Assembly: GCA_018369015.1 (NCBI GenBank)
Contig: JAGZDD010000081.1
Span: 1-16,553 of the forward strand
DNA: 16,553 nt
Reading direction: 5' to 3'
DNA from: Clostridiales bacterium
GTDB lineage: Bacteria > Bacillota > Clostridia > Lachnospirales > Lachnospiraceae
Positions 6,332 through 12,615 of the stretch are shown in pieces. The translations under genes and the position numbers were made by a program. Each line of letters starts with the position of its first letter. Positions within the stretch are counted from its first letter, which is position 1. The notes under the pieces are model-generated. The model saw nothing but the letters and a program-made list of their open reading frames with translations. It did not search any database and was not told the origin of the DNA.

Positions 6332-7696
6332 ATGGCAGAAAGAGATATTTGTGAAATTACTCCAGAAATTTTGGAATATGCCGGCATGTGCAGTGAAAAT
6401 GGTGTGATTAACCCGGAGCTTTATACAAAATATGATGTAAAGCGTGGCCTAAGAGACATAAATGGTAAGGGTGTTGTCGCCGGATTGACGCATATTTCCG
6501 ACATTATATCTTACAAGGAGGTTGACGGTAAGGTTATTCCATGTGACGGCGAGCTGTACTACCGGGGGATCAGTATCAATGATATTGTCCGGGGCTTTAT
6601 TCGTGAGAAGCGGTTTGGCTTTGAGGAGGTCGCCCATCTTCTTTTGTTTGGCAGACTGCCTAATGCTGATGAGCTGAAAAAATTTGACGATGTGCTTTCA
6701 TCCTACCGCACATTGCCGACGAATTTTGTTCGTGATGTTATTATGAAGGCGCCGAGCAATGATATGATGAATACCCTTGCACGCAGCGTACTTACGTTAT
6801 ATGCTTATGACGATAAGCCTGACGATACATCGATCCCTAATGTCCTTCGTCAGTCACTTATGCTGATCAGTGTATTTCCGATGCTTGCAGTCTACGGTTA
6901 TCAGGCATATAACCATTATATTTGTGGTGACAGCTTCTATATACATAACCCGGATCCGGAATTGTCCACAGCGGAAAATATTTTAAGGCTGCTGCGGCCG
7001 GATATGAGCTATACGCCGGTGGAAGCCCTTGTTCTTGATTTGGCGTTGGTGCTCCATATGGACCATGGCGGAGGCAATAACTCCACATTTACGACCCATG
7101 TTGTATCTTCCTCCGGAACGGACACGTATTCCACAATTGCTGCGGCTTTAGGCTCACTGAAAGGGCCGAAGCATGGCGGAGCCAATATTAAGGTTGTGGA
7201 AATGTTCCAGGATATGAAGGCGCATTTACAGGATCCTACCGATGAGGATGAGGTCTGCCATTACCTGAAAATGCTGCTTCATAAGGAAGCCTTTGATAAG
7301 AAAGGGCTTATTTATGGAATGGGCCATGCGGTTTATTCTATATCTGACCCGAGAGCAACGATTTTTAAAGCCTTTGTTGAGAAGCTGGCCGTAGAAAAGC
7401 ATAGGGAAAAGGACTTTGCACTGTACTCGATGATTGAGCGTCTTGCACCCCAGGTTATTGCGCAGGAGCGCCGTATTTATAAAGGCGTCAGTGCAAATGT
7501 GGACTTTTACAGCGGTTTTGTTTACAGTATGCTGGATCTTCCGACCAAGCTGTTTACACCGATGTTTGCCACAGCCCGTATTGTCGGCTGGAGCGCCCAC
7601 CGTATGGAAGAGCTTATCAACTCGGATAAGATTATCCGTCCTGCATATAAGGCCGTTCAGGACCATTTGCCATATGTGCCGATGAGCGAGCGGTAA
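6332..7696 (+). CDS. gltA: Citrate synthase (Si-type, citrate/2-methylcitrate synthase family)
   Basis: A 454-aa enzyme of the citrate synthase fold, condensing acetyl-CoA with oxaloacetate to citrate in the cytoplasm. Catalytic residues are present: H245 in M-D-H-G-G-G-N-N-S-T-F, H281 in G-P-K-H-G-G-A-N, and D339 in G-M-G-H-A-V-Y-S-I-S-D-P-R-A. It is longer at the N-terminus than enterobacterial GltA, as seen in Clostridia homologues. The ATG follows a GAGGCGG site. No aconitase or isocitrate dehydrogenase gene is adjacent in this window. The next gene starts 4 nt after its stop. Methylcitrate synthase activity cannot be excluded from sequence. Confidence 0.93.
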   Translation: MAERDICEITPEILEYAGMCSENGVINPELYTKYDVKRGLRDINGKGVVAGLTHISDIISYKEVDGKVIPCDGELYYRGISINDIVRGFIREKRFGFEEVAHLLLFGRLPNADELKKFDDVLSSYRTLPTNFVRDVIMKAPSNDMMNTLARSVLTLYAYDDKPDDTSIPNVLRQSLMLISVFPMLAVYGYQAYNHYICGDSFYIHNPDPELSTAENILRLLRPDMSYTPVEALVLDLALVLHMDHGGGNNSTFTTHVVSSSGTDTYSTIAAALGSLKGPKHGGANIKVVEMFQDMKAHLQDPTDEDEVCHYLKMLLHKEAFDKKGLIYGMGHAVYSISDPRATIFKAFVEKLAVEKHREKDFALYSMIERLAPQVIAQERRIYKGVSANVDFYSGFVYSMLDLPTKLFTPMFATARIVGWSAHRMEELINSDKIIRPAYKAVQDHLPYVPMSER

Positions 7697-7700
7697 ATTT

Positions 7701-8162
7701 ATGGAAATCGAGAGAAAGTTTCTTGTTGCTAGTGTACCGGGGGATTTGGACCGCTATCCCTGTCACAGAATCGAGCAGGGATATTTGTGCATAGAGCCTG
7801 TAGTCCGCATACGGCAGCAGGATGAAGAATATTATCTGACTTATAAATCAAAGGGCCTGATGGTTCGGGAAGAGTATAATCTTTCACTGAATGAGAAGGC
7901 TTATACCCACCTTAAAGCCAAAACCGATGGGAATATTATTACGAAAAAGCGTTTTTGTATTCCATATCAAGAGACACTGACGATCGAACTGGATATTTTT
8001 GAAGGCTGCTTTGCCGGACTTATGTTAGCGGAGGTTGAGTTTTCCTCGGCTTCGGAGGCTGAAAGCTTTGTTCCCCCGGCCTGGTTTGGCGAAGAAGTGA
8101 CCTGGTCCTCTAAGTACCACAACAGTACCTTGAGCCAGGCAGATCCAGAGAGCTATGTGTAA
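7701..8162 (+). CDS. CYTH-domain (triphosphate tunnel metalloenzyme-like) protein
   Basis: A 153-aa single-domain protein. It has the N-terminal signature E-I-E-R-K (2-6, the ExExK motif) and the alternating charged strands of the triphosphate tunnel fold: R36 and R38 in V-R-I-R, K49, R56/E57/E58, K82-K83-R84, E96/D98, and E111/E113. Bacterial relatives hydrolyse inorganic triphosphate or related substrates; adenylate cyclase activity is known only for some members. The substrate is unknown here. The start is 4 nt after the citrate synthase stop with only a weak site (gagcgag) inside that gene, so translation is probably coupled. Confidence 0.85.
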   Translation: MEIERKFLVASVPGDLDRYPCHRIEQGYLCIEPVVRIRQQDEEYYLTYKSKGLMVREEYNLSLNEKAYTHLKAKTDGNIITKKRFCIPYQETLTIELDIFEGCFAGLMLAEVEFSSASEAESFVPPAWFGEEVTWSSKYHNSTLSQADPESYV

Positions 8163-8182
8163 GCAGGCCCAAAGACGGTGAC

Positions 8183-8214
8183 TGAACTGTTGCTACAAAT
8201 TTCCAACATATATT
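8183..8214 (+). promoter_or_regulatory. Possible sigma-G-type promoter for the spore protein
   Basis: TGAACT (8183-8188), an 18-nt spacer and CATATATT (8207-8214) resemble the forespore sigma-G pattern (TGAATA / CATAnnTA). The -35-like box lies in GACTGAACTGTTGC (8181-8194), which itself looks like a decayed right end of the repeat family. The match is moderate and no other sigma-G candidate in the 8163-8330 gap is better. Confidence 0.35.
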
Positions 8215-8263
8215 TAAGTGCATTGCAAATAATACGATTACAGACATGAAGTGATGTTATCAT

Positions 8264-8277
8264 CAGGAAGCTTCCTG
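8264..8277. promoter_or_regulatory. Perfect 14-bp palindrome in spore-gene leader
   Basis: CAGGAAGCTTCCTG is a perfect palindrome 54 nt upstream of the spore-protein start. It could be an operator, for example for a forespore regulator (SpoVT is one thought, unproven), or a chance palindrome. Confidence 0.3.
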
Positions 8278-8330
8278 GAAATAATATCAATGTCTGATAA
8301 AATTTCATTTATTATATGGAGGAAAACACT

Positions 8331-8564
8331 ATGTCTAACACAAGTGGAACAGGTTCTAACGGAAGCCGTATGGAAGTACCTGAAGCTAAAGAAGCAATGA
8401 ACAGATTCAAAATGGAAATCGCCAATGAACTTGGTGTAAATTTAAAGCAGGGCTACAACGGCGATTTAACAAGTGCCCAGACTGGTTCTATCGGCGGTGA
8501 GATGGTTCGCCGTATGATTAAAAAACAGGAAGAACAGATGTCCGGACAGAACCCGACAATGTAA
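8331..8564 (+). CDS. Alpha/beta-type small acid-soluble spore protein
   Basis: A 77-aa protein with the conserved SASP core. E-A-K-E-A-M-N-R-F-K-M-E-I-A-N-E-L-G-V includes the germination-protease (GPR) site M-E/I-A. The second box is G-x-L-T-S-A-Q-T-G-S-I-G-G-E-M-V-R-R-M-I. These proteins coat and protect DNA in the forespore and are degraded at germination to supply amino acids. The start at 8331 follows GGAGG at 8318-8322; an in-frame ATG at 8316 overlaps that site and is rejected. It is monocistronic, ended by the terminator at 8581. It shows that the organism sporulates. Confidence 0.95.
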   Translation: MSNTSGTGSNGSRMEVPEAKEAMNRFKMEIANELGVNLKQGYNGDLTSAQTGSIGGEMVRRMIKKQEEQMSGQNPTM

Positions 8565-8580
8565 TACGGGAATTTCAGAG

Positions 8581-8607
8581 ACAGGCTGCGGATTCGCAGC
8601 CTGTTTC
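8581..8607 (+). terminator. Rho-independent terminator of the spore-protein gene
   Basis: A perfect 10-bp stem ACAGGCTGCG/CGCAGCCTGT with a 4-nt loop (gatt), followed by TTTCCTATT. It begins 16 nt after the SASP stop. Confidence 0.85.
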
Positions 8608-8633
8608 CTATTAAATAAAAACGCTCCGTTTTG

Positions 8634-8717
8634 GATGTGTACTCAGCGCAAGACGGCCGCCGGACGTGTGACGCCGCGCCGGGGGCATCATCCTCAGCCG
8701 CATGGCTGGAACGGTTG
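8634..8717. repeat. Intergenic repeat, partial element
   Basis: It begins with GATGTGTACTCA (8634-8645), the same left-end motif as at 420-431. It ends in CCTCAGCC-gcat-GGCTGG, the subterminal hairpin of the element at 9025-9239. It abuts the next repeat, sharing GTTAC at 8718-8722. Inside is GC-rich complementarity (GGCCGCCGG, CGCCGCGCCGG). No target duplication is seen. Confidence 0.5.
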
Positions 8718-8891
8718 GTTACTACTCAGCCATGCATCTCGGATTCACGCGGCTAATGCTGCTTCCCGCCGCTATCGCGGCTGAATCCTCGATTCGGGCT
8801 AAGCGCCCTATGTCTGAGAATGACAAAACCTCTCTGCAAGCAAGCTTGCGCCAAGTTTTTGCCATCCTCAGCCGTATGGCTGGATAGTTGC
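8718..8891. repeat. Intergenic repeat with imperfect terminal inverted repeats
   Basis: The left end is GTTACTACTCAGCCAT (8718-8733) and the right end ATGGCTGGATAGTTGC (8876-8891), imperfect inverted repeats. It shares long blocks with the copies at 5780-5941 (27 of 29 over 8766-8794) and 9025-9239 (20 of 22, 8789-8810 against 9086-9107). It holds the GCAAGC-aa-GCTTGC hairpin (8836-8849). No flanking duplication is recognisable. A 61-aa reading frame across it is a by-product. It ends 21 bp before the tig promoter. Confidence 0.7.
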
Positions 8892-8912
8892 GAAAAATCA
8901 GCAATTTGTGTA

Positions 8913-8941
8913 TTTACATATTGGGGTGCCTATAATATAAT
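8913..8941 (+). promoter_or_regulatory. Promoter for tig operon
   Basis: TTTACA (8913-8918), a 17-nt spacer and consensus TATAAT (8936-8941). Initiation near 8948 gives a 5' leader of about 315 nt that contains the whole repeat element at 9025-9239. No CtsR or CIRCE operator was seen near it. Confidence 0.7.
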
Positions 8942-9024
8942 AGGGTGTAGAGTGCGTAAAAATGGGTGAGTACTGGCAGCGGGCAGGGAATATGCCGGTA
9001 TTTGCGACGCTTGGCACATACAAT

Positions 9025-9239
9025 GTAACTATTCAGCCATACATCTTGGATTTGCACAGCTAACCGCCGCCGACAAGGAGCATCCCCGATTCAGGCTAAG
9101 CGCCCTAGTCTTGTGATGATAAGAACTCTCTGCAAGCCGGCTTGCGGTCTACGCTGTGCCTGGGTAGGCGCAGGGCAGACGTCCTTCGGACGTCTTGCGC
9201 TAAAGTGTGCCCTCCTCAGCCGCATGGCTGAATAGTTAC
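9025..9239. mobile_element. MITE-like element with 16-bp perfect inverted ends, in the tig leader
   Basis: A 215-bp non-coding element. Its ends GTAACTATTCAGCCAT (9025-9040) and ATGGCTGAATAGTTAC (9224-9239) are exact reverse complements. Flanking octamers CATACAAT and CACAAAAT agree at 6 of 8, compatible with an old target duplication. Internal structures are a 14-bp palindrome GCAAGC/GCTTGC type (9132-9145), an 8-bp hairpin AGACGTCC-ttc-GGACGTCT (9177-9195), and the right-end hairpin CAGCC-gcat-GGCTG. It ends 23 bp before the tig start codon, between promoter and ribosome binding site, so it is probably transcribed. Confidence 0.8.
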
Positions 9240-9262
9240 CACAAAATAGGAGGATTTTTAGA

Positions 9263-10546
9263 ATGAGTGTACAAATCGAAATGTTAGAAAAGAACATGGC
9301 CAAACTCACAATTGATGTTCCGGCTGCAGAATTTGAAAAAGCAATCACTAAAGCATACAATAAAAATAAAGGACAAATTTCCATCCCTGGCTTTAGAAAG
9401 GGCAAGGTTCCTCAAATCATGGTGGAAAGAATGTACGGCCCTGCAATTTTTTATGAGGAGGCAGCTAATTTTGTAATGCCGGAGGCTTATGAAAAAGCAG
9501 CGGAGGAATCAAACCTTGAGATTGTTTCCAGACCTGTTGTTAATGTAACACAGATGGAAAAAGGCAAGGATTTCATTTTTACAGCAGAGGTTGCGATTAA
9601 GCCAGAGGTGACTCTTGGCGAATACAAAGGGATCGAGGTTGAAAAGACTGAGATTGAAGTCACTGACGAAGAAGTTGACGCTGAGATTAAAAAGACTCAG
9701 GAACAAAATTCCCGGGAGATTACCGTTGAACGTCCGGCAGAAAACGGCGATACAGTAGTTATTGACTATGCAGGAACGATTGACGGCGCTGCTTTTGACG
9801 GCGGGAGCGCACAGGGCCATTCCCTTGTCCTTGGGTCTAATTCCTTTATCCCTGGCTTTGAAGACCAGCTTGTCGGCGCTGCTGCCGGTTCCAATGTTGA
9901 TGTTCATGTAACATTCCCGGAAGATTATCATGCAAAAGAGCTGGCTGGAAAGGAAGCTGTTTTTGCCTGCACAGTGCATGAAGTAAAGACAAAAGAATAT
10001 CCGGAAATTGACGATGAGTTTGCTCAGGATGTTTCTGAGTTCGATACTCTTGCTGAATATAAAGAAGATGTGAAGAAAAATATCCTGTCCAGAAAAGAAA
10101 CTGAAGCTAAGAGTGCAAAGCAGCAGAAGGTTATGGACAAGATCATTGAAAATGCGACAATGGAAATCCCTGACGCTATGGTAGATACCCAGGCCGCAGG
10201 CATGGTTGACGAATATGCTCAGAGACTGAGCTACCAGGGCTTATCCATGGATCAGTATTTCAAATTTACAGGCATGAATGCTCAGACACTCAAAGAGCAG
10301 TTAAAGCCCCAGGCTCTTAAAAACATCCAGAGCCGCCTTGTGCTCGAAGCCATTATTGCTGCTGAGAACATTGAGGTTTCTGAGGATGAGCTTAATGCAG
10401 AGATCGAGAAAATGGCATCCATGTATCAGATGGAAGTTGATAAGGTCAAAGAATTACTTGGCGATGCTGAGAAAGAAAATATTAAGAAGGACCTGGCTGC
10501 TCAGAAAGCAGTTGAGTTTGTAACTGATGCAGCCGTTGAAAAATAA
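9263..10546 (+). CDS. tig: Trigger factor
   Basis: A 427-aa ribosome-associated chaperone and peptidyl-prolyl isomerase of normal family length. The N-terminal ribosome-binding domain holds the signature loop G-F-R-K-G-K (43-48). The FKBP-type isomerase domain spans about 161-243 (N-G-D-T-V-V-I-D-Y-A-G ... P-G-F-E-D-Q-L). The helical C-terminal substrate-binding domain runs from about 250 to 427. It binds nascent chains at the exit tunnel. The start has AGGAGG 9 nt upstream. It is first in the tig-clpP-clpX block, with clpP 68 nt downstream. Confidence 0.97.
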   Translation: MSVQIEMLEKNMAKLTIDVPAAEFEKAITKAYNKNKGQISIPGFRKGKVPQIMVERMYGPAIFYEEAANFVMPEAYEKAAEESNLEIVSRPVVNVTQMEKGKDFIFTAEVAIKPEVTLGEYKGIEVEKTEIEVTDEEVDAEIKKTQEQNSREITVERPAENGDTVVIDYAGTIDGAAFDGGSAQGHSLVLGSNSFIPGFEDQLVGAAAGSNVDVHVTFPEDYHAKELAGKEAVFACTVHEVKTKEYPEIDDEFAQDVSEFDTLAEYKEDVKKNILSRKETEAKSAKQQKVMDKIIENATMEIPDAMVDTQAAGMVDEYAQRLSYQGLSMDQYFKFTGMNAQTLKEQLKPQALKNIQSRLVLEAIIAAENIEVSEDELNAEIEKMASMYQMEVDKVKELLGDAEKENIKKDLAAQKAVEFVTDAAVEK

Positions 10547-10562
10547 TTGCATTGTATATCAG

Positions 10563-10595
10563 GCAGAGCGGCGTGAATAATGCCGCTTTGCTTTT
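10563..10595 (+). terminator. Hairpin with short T-tract between tig and clpP
   Basis: GCAGAGCGGC (10563-10572) pairs with GCCGCTTTGC (10582-10591), 10 bp with one G-U pair in RNA, followed by TTTT. A 9-nt loop separates the arms. The weak T-tract suggests partial termination or an mRNA processing/stability structure rather than a full stop, since clpP follows at 10615 with no obvious separate promoter. Confidence 0.5.
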
Positions 10596-10614
10596 AAAGA
10601 TGGGAGGAATCTTT

Positions 10615-11199
10615 ATGAGTTTAGTACCTTATGTCATTGAACAGACGAGCAGGGGAGAACGCTCCTACGATATTTTCTCCAGACTTTTAAAAGACCGTAT
10701 TATTTTCCTTGGCGAGGAGGTTACGGACGCTTCTGCAAGTCTTATTGTATCCCAGCTTTTATTTTTGGAATCGGAGGATCCGGGAAAGGATATCAGTCTG
10801 TATATTAACAGCCCCGGCGGTTCTGTTTCTGCCGGCCTGGCGATTTATGACACGATGAATTATATTAAATGCGACGTTTCCACGATCTGTATGGGAATGG
10901 CCGCCAGCATGGGTGCTTTTTTGCTGGCTGGAGGAACAAAGGGCAAACGCCTTGCGCTTCCAAATTCAACGATTATGATTCATCAGCCGTCCGGCGGAGC
11001 CCAGGGCCAGGCTACGGATATCAAGATTGTTGCCGACCGTATTATCGAAACACGCAAGCAGTTAAATCAGATACTTGCGGAGAATACAGGACAGCCTTTG
11101 TCTCAGATTGAGATTGATACAGAGCGGGATAATTATATGAGTGCCGAGGAAGCCAAAGCCTATGGCCTTATTGACAATGTCATTAAAAACAGACTGTAG
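10615..11199 (+). CDS. clpP: ATP-dependent Clp protease proteolytic subunit ClpP
   Basis: A 194-aa serine peptidase of standard length that forms the double-heptamer chamber fed by ClpX. The catalytic triad is S98 (G-M-A-A-S-M-G), H123 (M-I-H-Q-P) and D172 (T-E-R-D-N-Y-M). The oxyanion-region stretch N-S-P-G-G-S lies at 65-70. The start at 10615 has GGGAGG 7 nt upstream; the in-frame ATG at 10552 would run through the hairpin and lacks a site. It is followed 22 nt later by clpX. Confidence 0.97.
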   Translation: MSLVPYVIEQTSRGERSYDIFSRLLKDRIIFLGEEVTDASASLIVSQLLFLESEDPGKDISLYINSPGGSVSAGLAIYDTMNYIKCDVSTICMGMAASMGAFLLAGGTKGKRLALPNSTIMIHQPSGGAQGQATDIKIVADRIIETRKQLNQILAENTGQPLSQIEIDTERDNYMSAEEAKAYGLIDNVIKNRL

Positions 11200-11221
11200 T
11201 AAAGAGAATGTGAGGTAGCCT

Positions 11222-12520
11222 ATGGCAGGTCGTATTGATGACAAAAAACAACAGCCCAGATGCTCTTTTTGCAATAAGCCCCAGGAACAGGTGCGCAAGC
11301 TTATTGCCGGGCCAAACGCCTATATTTGCGACGAATGTGTGGATATATGTGCGGAGATCATTAACGAAGAGTTTGAGGAAGAACAGGAATATGGCGATAT
11401 TAATCTCTTAAAGCCTGTAGAAATTAAAAATTTCCTGGATCAATATGTGATTGGTCAGGAGGACGCTAAGAAGGTATTGTCGGTTGCTGTTTATAATCAT
11501 TATAAAAGAGTTATGTCTGTAAAAGATCCGGACGTAGAGCTGCAGAAAAGTAATATTATTATGGCAGGTCCTACAGGCTCCGGAAAAACGCTGCTGGCAC
11601 AGACATTGGCTAAAATGCTGAATGTACCGTTTGCCATTGCGGACGCTACAGCTCTTACGGAAGCCGGTTATGTCGGTGAGGATGTTGAAAATATTCTCCT
11701 TAAGCTGATACAGGCGGCGGATTATGATATTGAGCGTGCTCAATATGGTATTATTTATATTGATGAAATTGACAAAATCACTCGCAAATCAGAAAATGTT
11801 TCGATCACGAGAGATGTTTCCGGCGAAGGGGTTCAGCAGGCTTTGCTGAAAATCCTGGAAGGAACGATCGCCAGTGTGCCGCCTCAAGGGGGGCGCAAGC
11901 ATCCTCACCAGGAATTTATCCAGATTGATACAACAAATATATTGTTTATTTGCGGCGGTGCTTTTGATGGCCTTGAGAAGGTGATCGAATCCCGGATCGG
12001 GAAGAAGGCGATCGGCTTTAATGTAGAGATTGGCCTTGACCGTGAAAAGGTGAATGTAGGTGATCTGCTTCGGCAGGCCCTTCCAGAGGACTTTGTAAAA
12101 TATGGCCTTATTCCTGAATTTATTGGCCGCGTTCCGGTATATGTCGCTTTAGACCAGCTCGATGAGCCGGCGCTTGTGCGTATCCTGACGGAGCCTAAGA
12201 GTGCGATTACAAAGCAGTATAAGCGCTTATTTGAACTTGATGGCATCAGCCTTGACTTTGAGCAGGGAGCGATTGAGGCCATTGCCAAAAAGGCATTGGA
12301 GAGAAAGACCGGGGCCAGAGGGCTTCGCGCCATCATGGAAGATACGATGATGGATATGATGTTTTCTCTCCCGTCGGAGGAGCAGGTAGAGCGCTGCCTG
12401 ATTACAAAGGACGTTGTGGAAAATGGAGAAGCCCCGGTACTGACCTATGGCGACCGTATGATTGCCAAGAAGCCGGCAGCACGCAAGCTTCCAAAGAAAA
12501 ACAGCGGTGAGATTGCATAA
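11222..12520 (+). CDS. clpX: ATP-dependent Clp protease ATP-binding subunit ClpX
   Basis: A 432-aa AAA+ unfoldase. The N-terminal C4 zinc domain uses C14, C17, C36 and C39. Walker A is GPTGSGKT (116-123) and Walker B is I-I-Y-I-D-E-I-D (177-184). The pore loop is G-Y-V-G-E-D (149-154). The I-G-F tripeptide (264-266) docks on ClpP. The sensor-2 arginine motif is T-G-A-R-G-L-R near the C-terminal helical domain. It recognises, unfolds and threads substrates into ClpP. The start ATG follows GTGAGGT. Its stop is followed by two hairpins before lon. Confidence 0.97.
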   Translation: MAGRIDDKKQQPRCSFCNKPQEQVRKLIAGPNAYICDECVDICAEIINEEFEEEQEYGDINLLKPVEIKNFLDQYVIGQEDAKKVLSVAVYNHYKRVMSVKDPDVELQKSNIIMAGPTGSGKTLLAQTLAKMLNVPFAIADATALTEAGYVGEDVENILLKLIQAADYDIERAQYGIIYIDEIDKITRKSENVSITRDVSGEGVQQALLKILEGTIASVPPQGGRKHPHQEFIQIDTTNILFICGGAFDGLEKVIESRIGKKAIGFNVEIGLDREKVNVGDLLRQALPEDFVKYGLIPEFIGRVPVYVALDQLDEPALVRILTEPKSAITKQYKRLFELDGISLDFEQGAIEAIAKKALERKTGARGLRAIMEDTMMDMMFSLPSEEQVERCLITKDVVENGEAPVLTYGDRMIAKKPAARKLPKKNSGEIA

Positions 12521-12529
12521 AAAACAGAT

Positions 12530-12550
12530 GTGCCGCGCGCCGCGCGGCAC
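12530..12550. repeat. Perfect GC-rich palindrome after clpX
   Basis: GTGCCGCGCG (12530-12539), one central C, then CGCGCGGCAC (12541-12550): a 21-bp palindrome of 10-bp arms. It has no T-tract, so alone it is not a typical terminator. It lies 10 nt after the clpX stop and 14 nt before the next hairpin, and may protect the mRNA 3' end or assist termination. Confidence 0.6.
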
Positions 12551-12563
12551 TACAAAGGATAAA

Positions 12564-12599
12564 AGGGCTGTGACAGGGTTTTCTGACACAGCCTTTATT
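12564..12599 (+). terminator. Terminator or attenuator hairpin between clpX and lon
   Basis: GGCTGTG-a-CAG (12566-12576) pairs with CTG-a-CACAGCC (12583-12593), followed by TTTATT. Its 3' tail runs directly into the lon ribosome binding region (12601-12607), leaving only 16 nt to the lon start. Any lon promoter must therefore lie upstream, so lon transcripts must pass through this hairpin. Confidence 0.65.
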
Positions 12600-12615
12600 A
12601 AGGCAGGGAATAAAA

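Noticed and set aside
8702..8887. 61-aa reading frame inside an intergenic repeat
   Set aside because: It spans the structured repeat, lacks a ribosome binding site and has no family resemblance.
8942..9262. Possible riboswitch in the tig leader
   Set aside because: The structure is explained by the inverted-repeat element; no known aptamer motif was recognised.
8892..9262. CtsR or CIRCE heat-shock operators upstream of tig/clp
   Set aside because: Neither the CtsR heptad repeat nor the CIRCE inverted repeat was found by eye.
9509..9979. 156-aa antisense reading frame within tig
   Set aside because: A shadow of the tig coding sequence without start signals.
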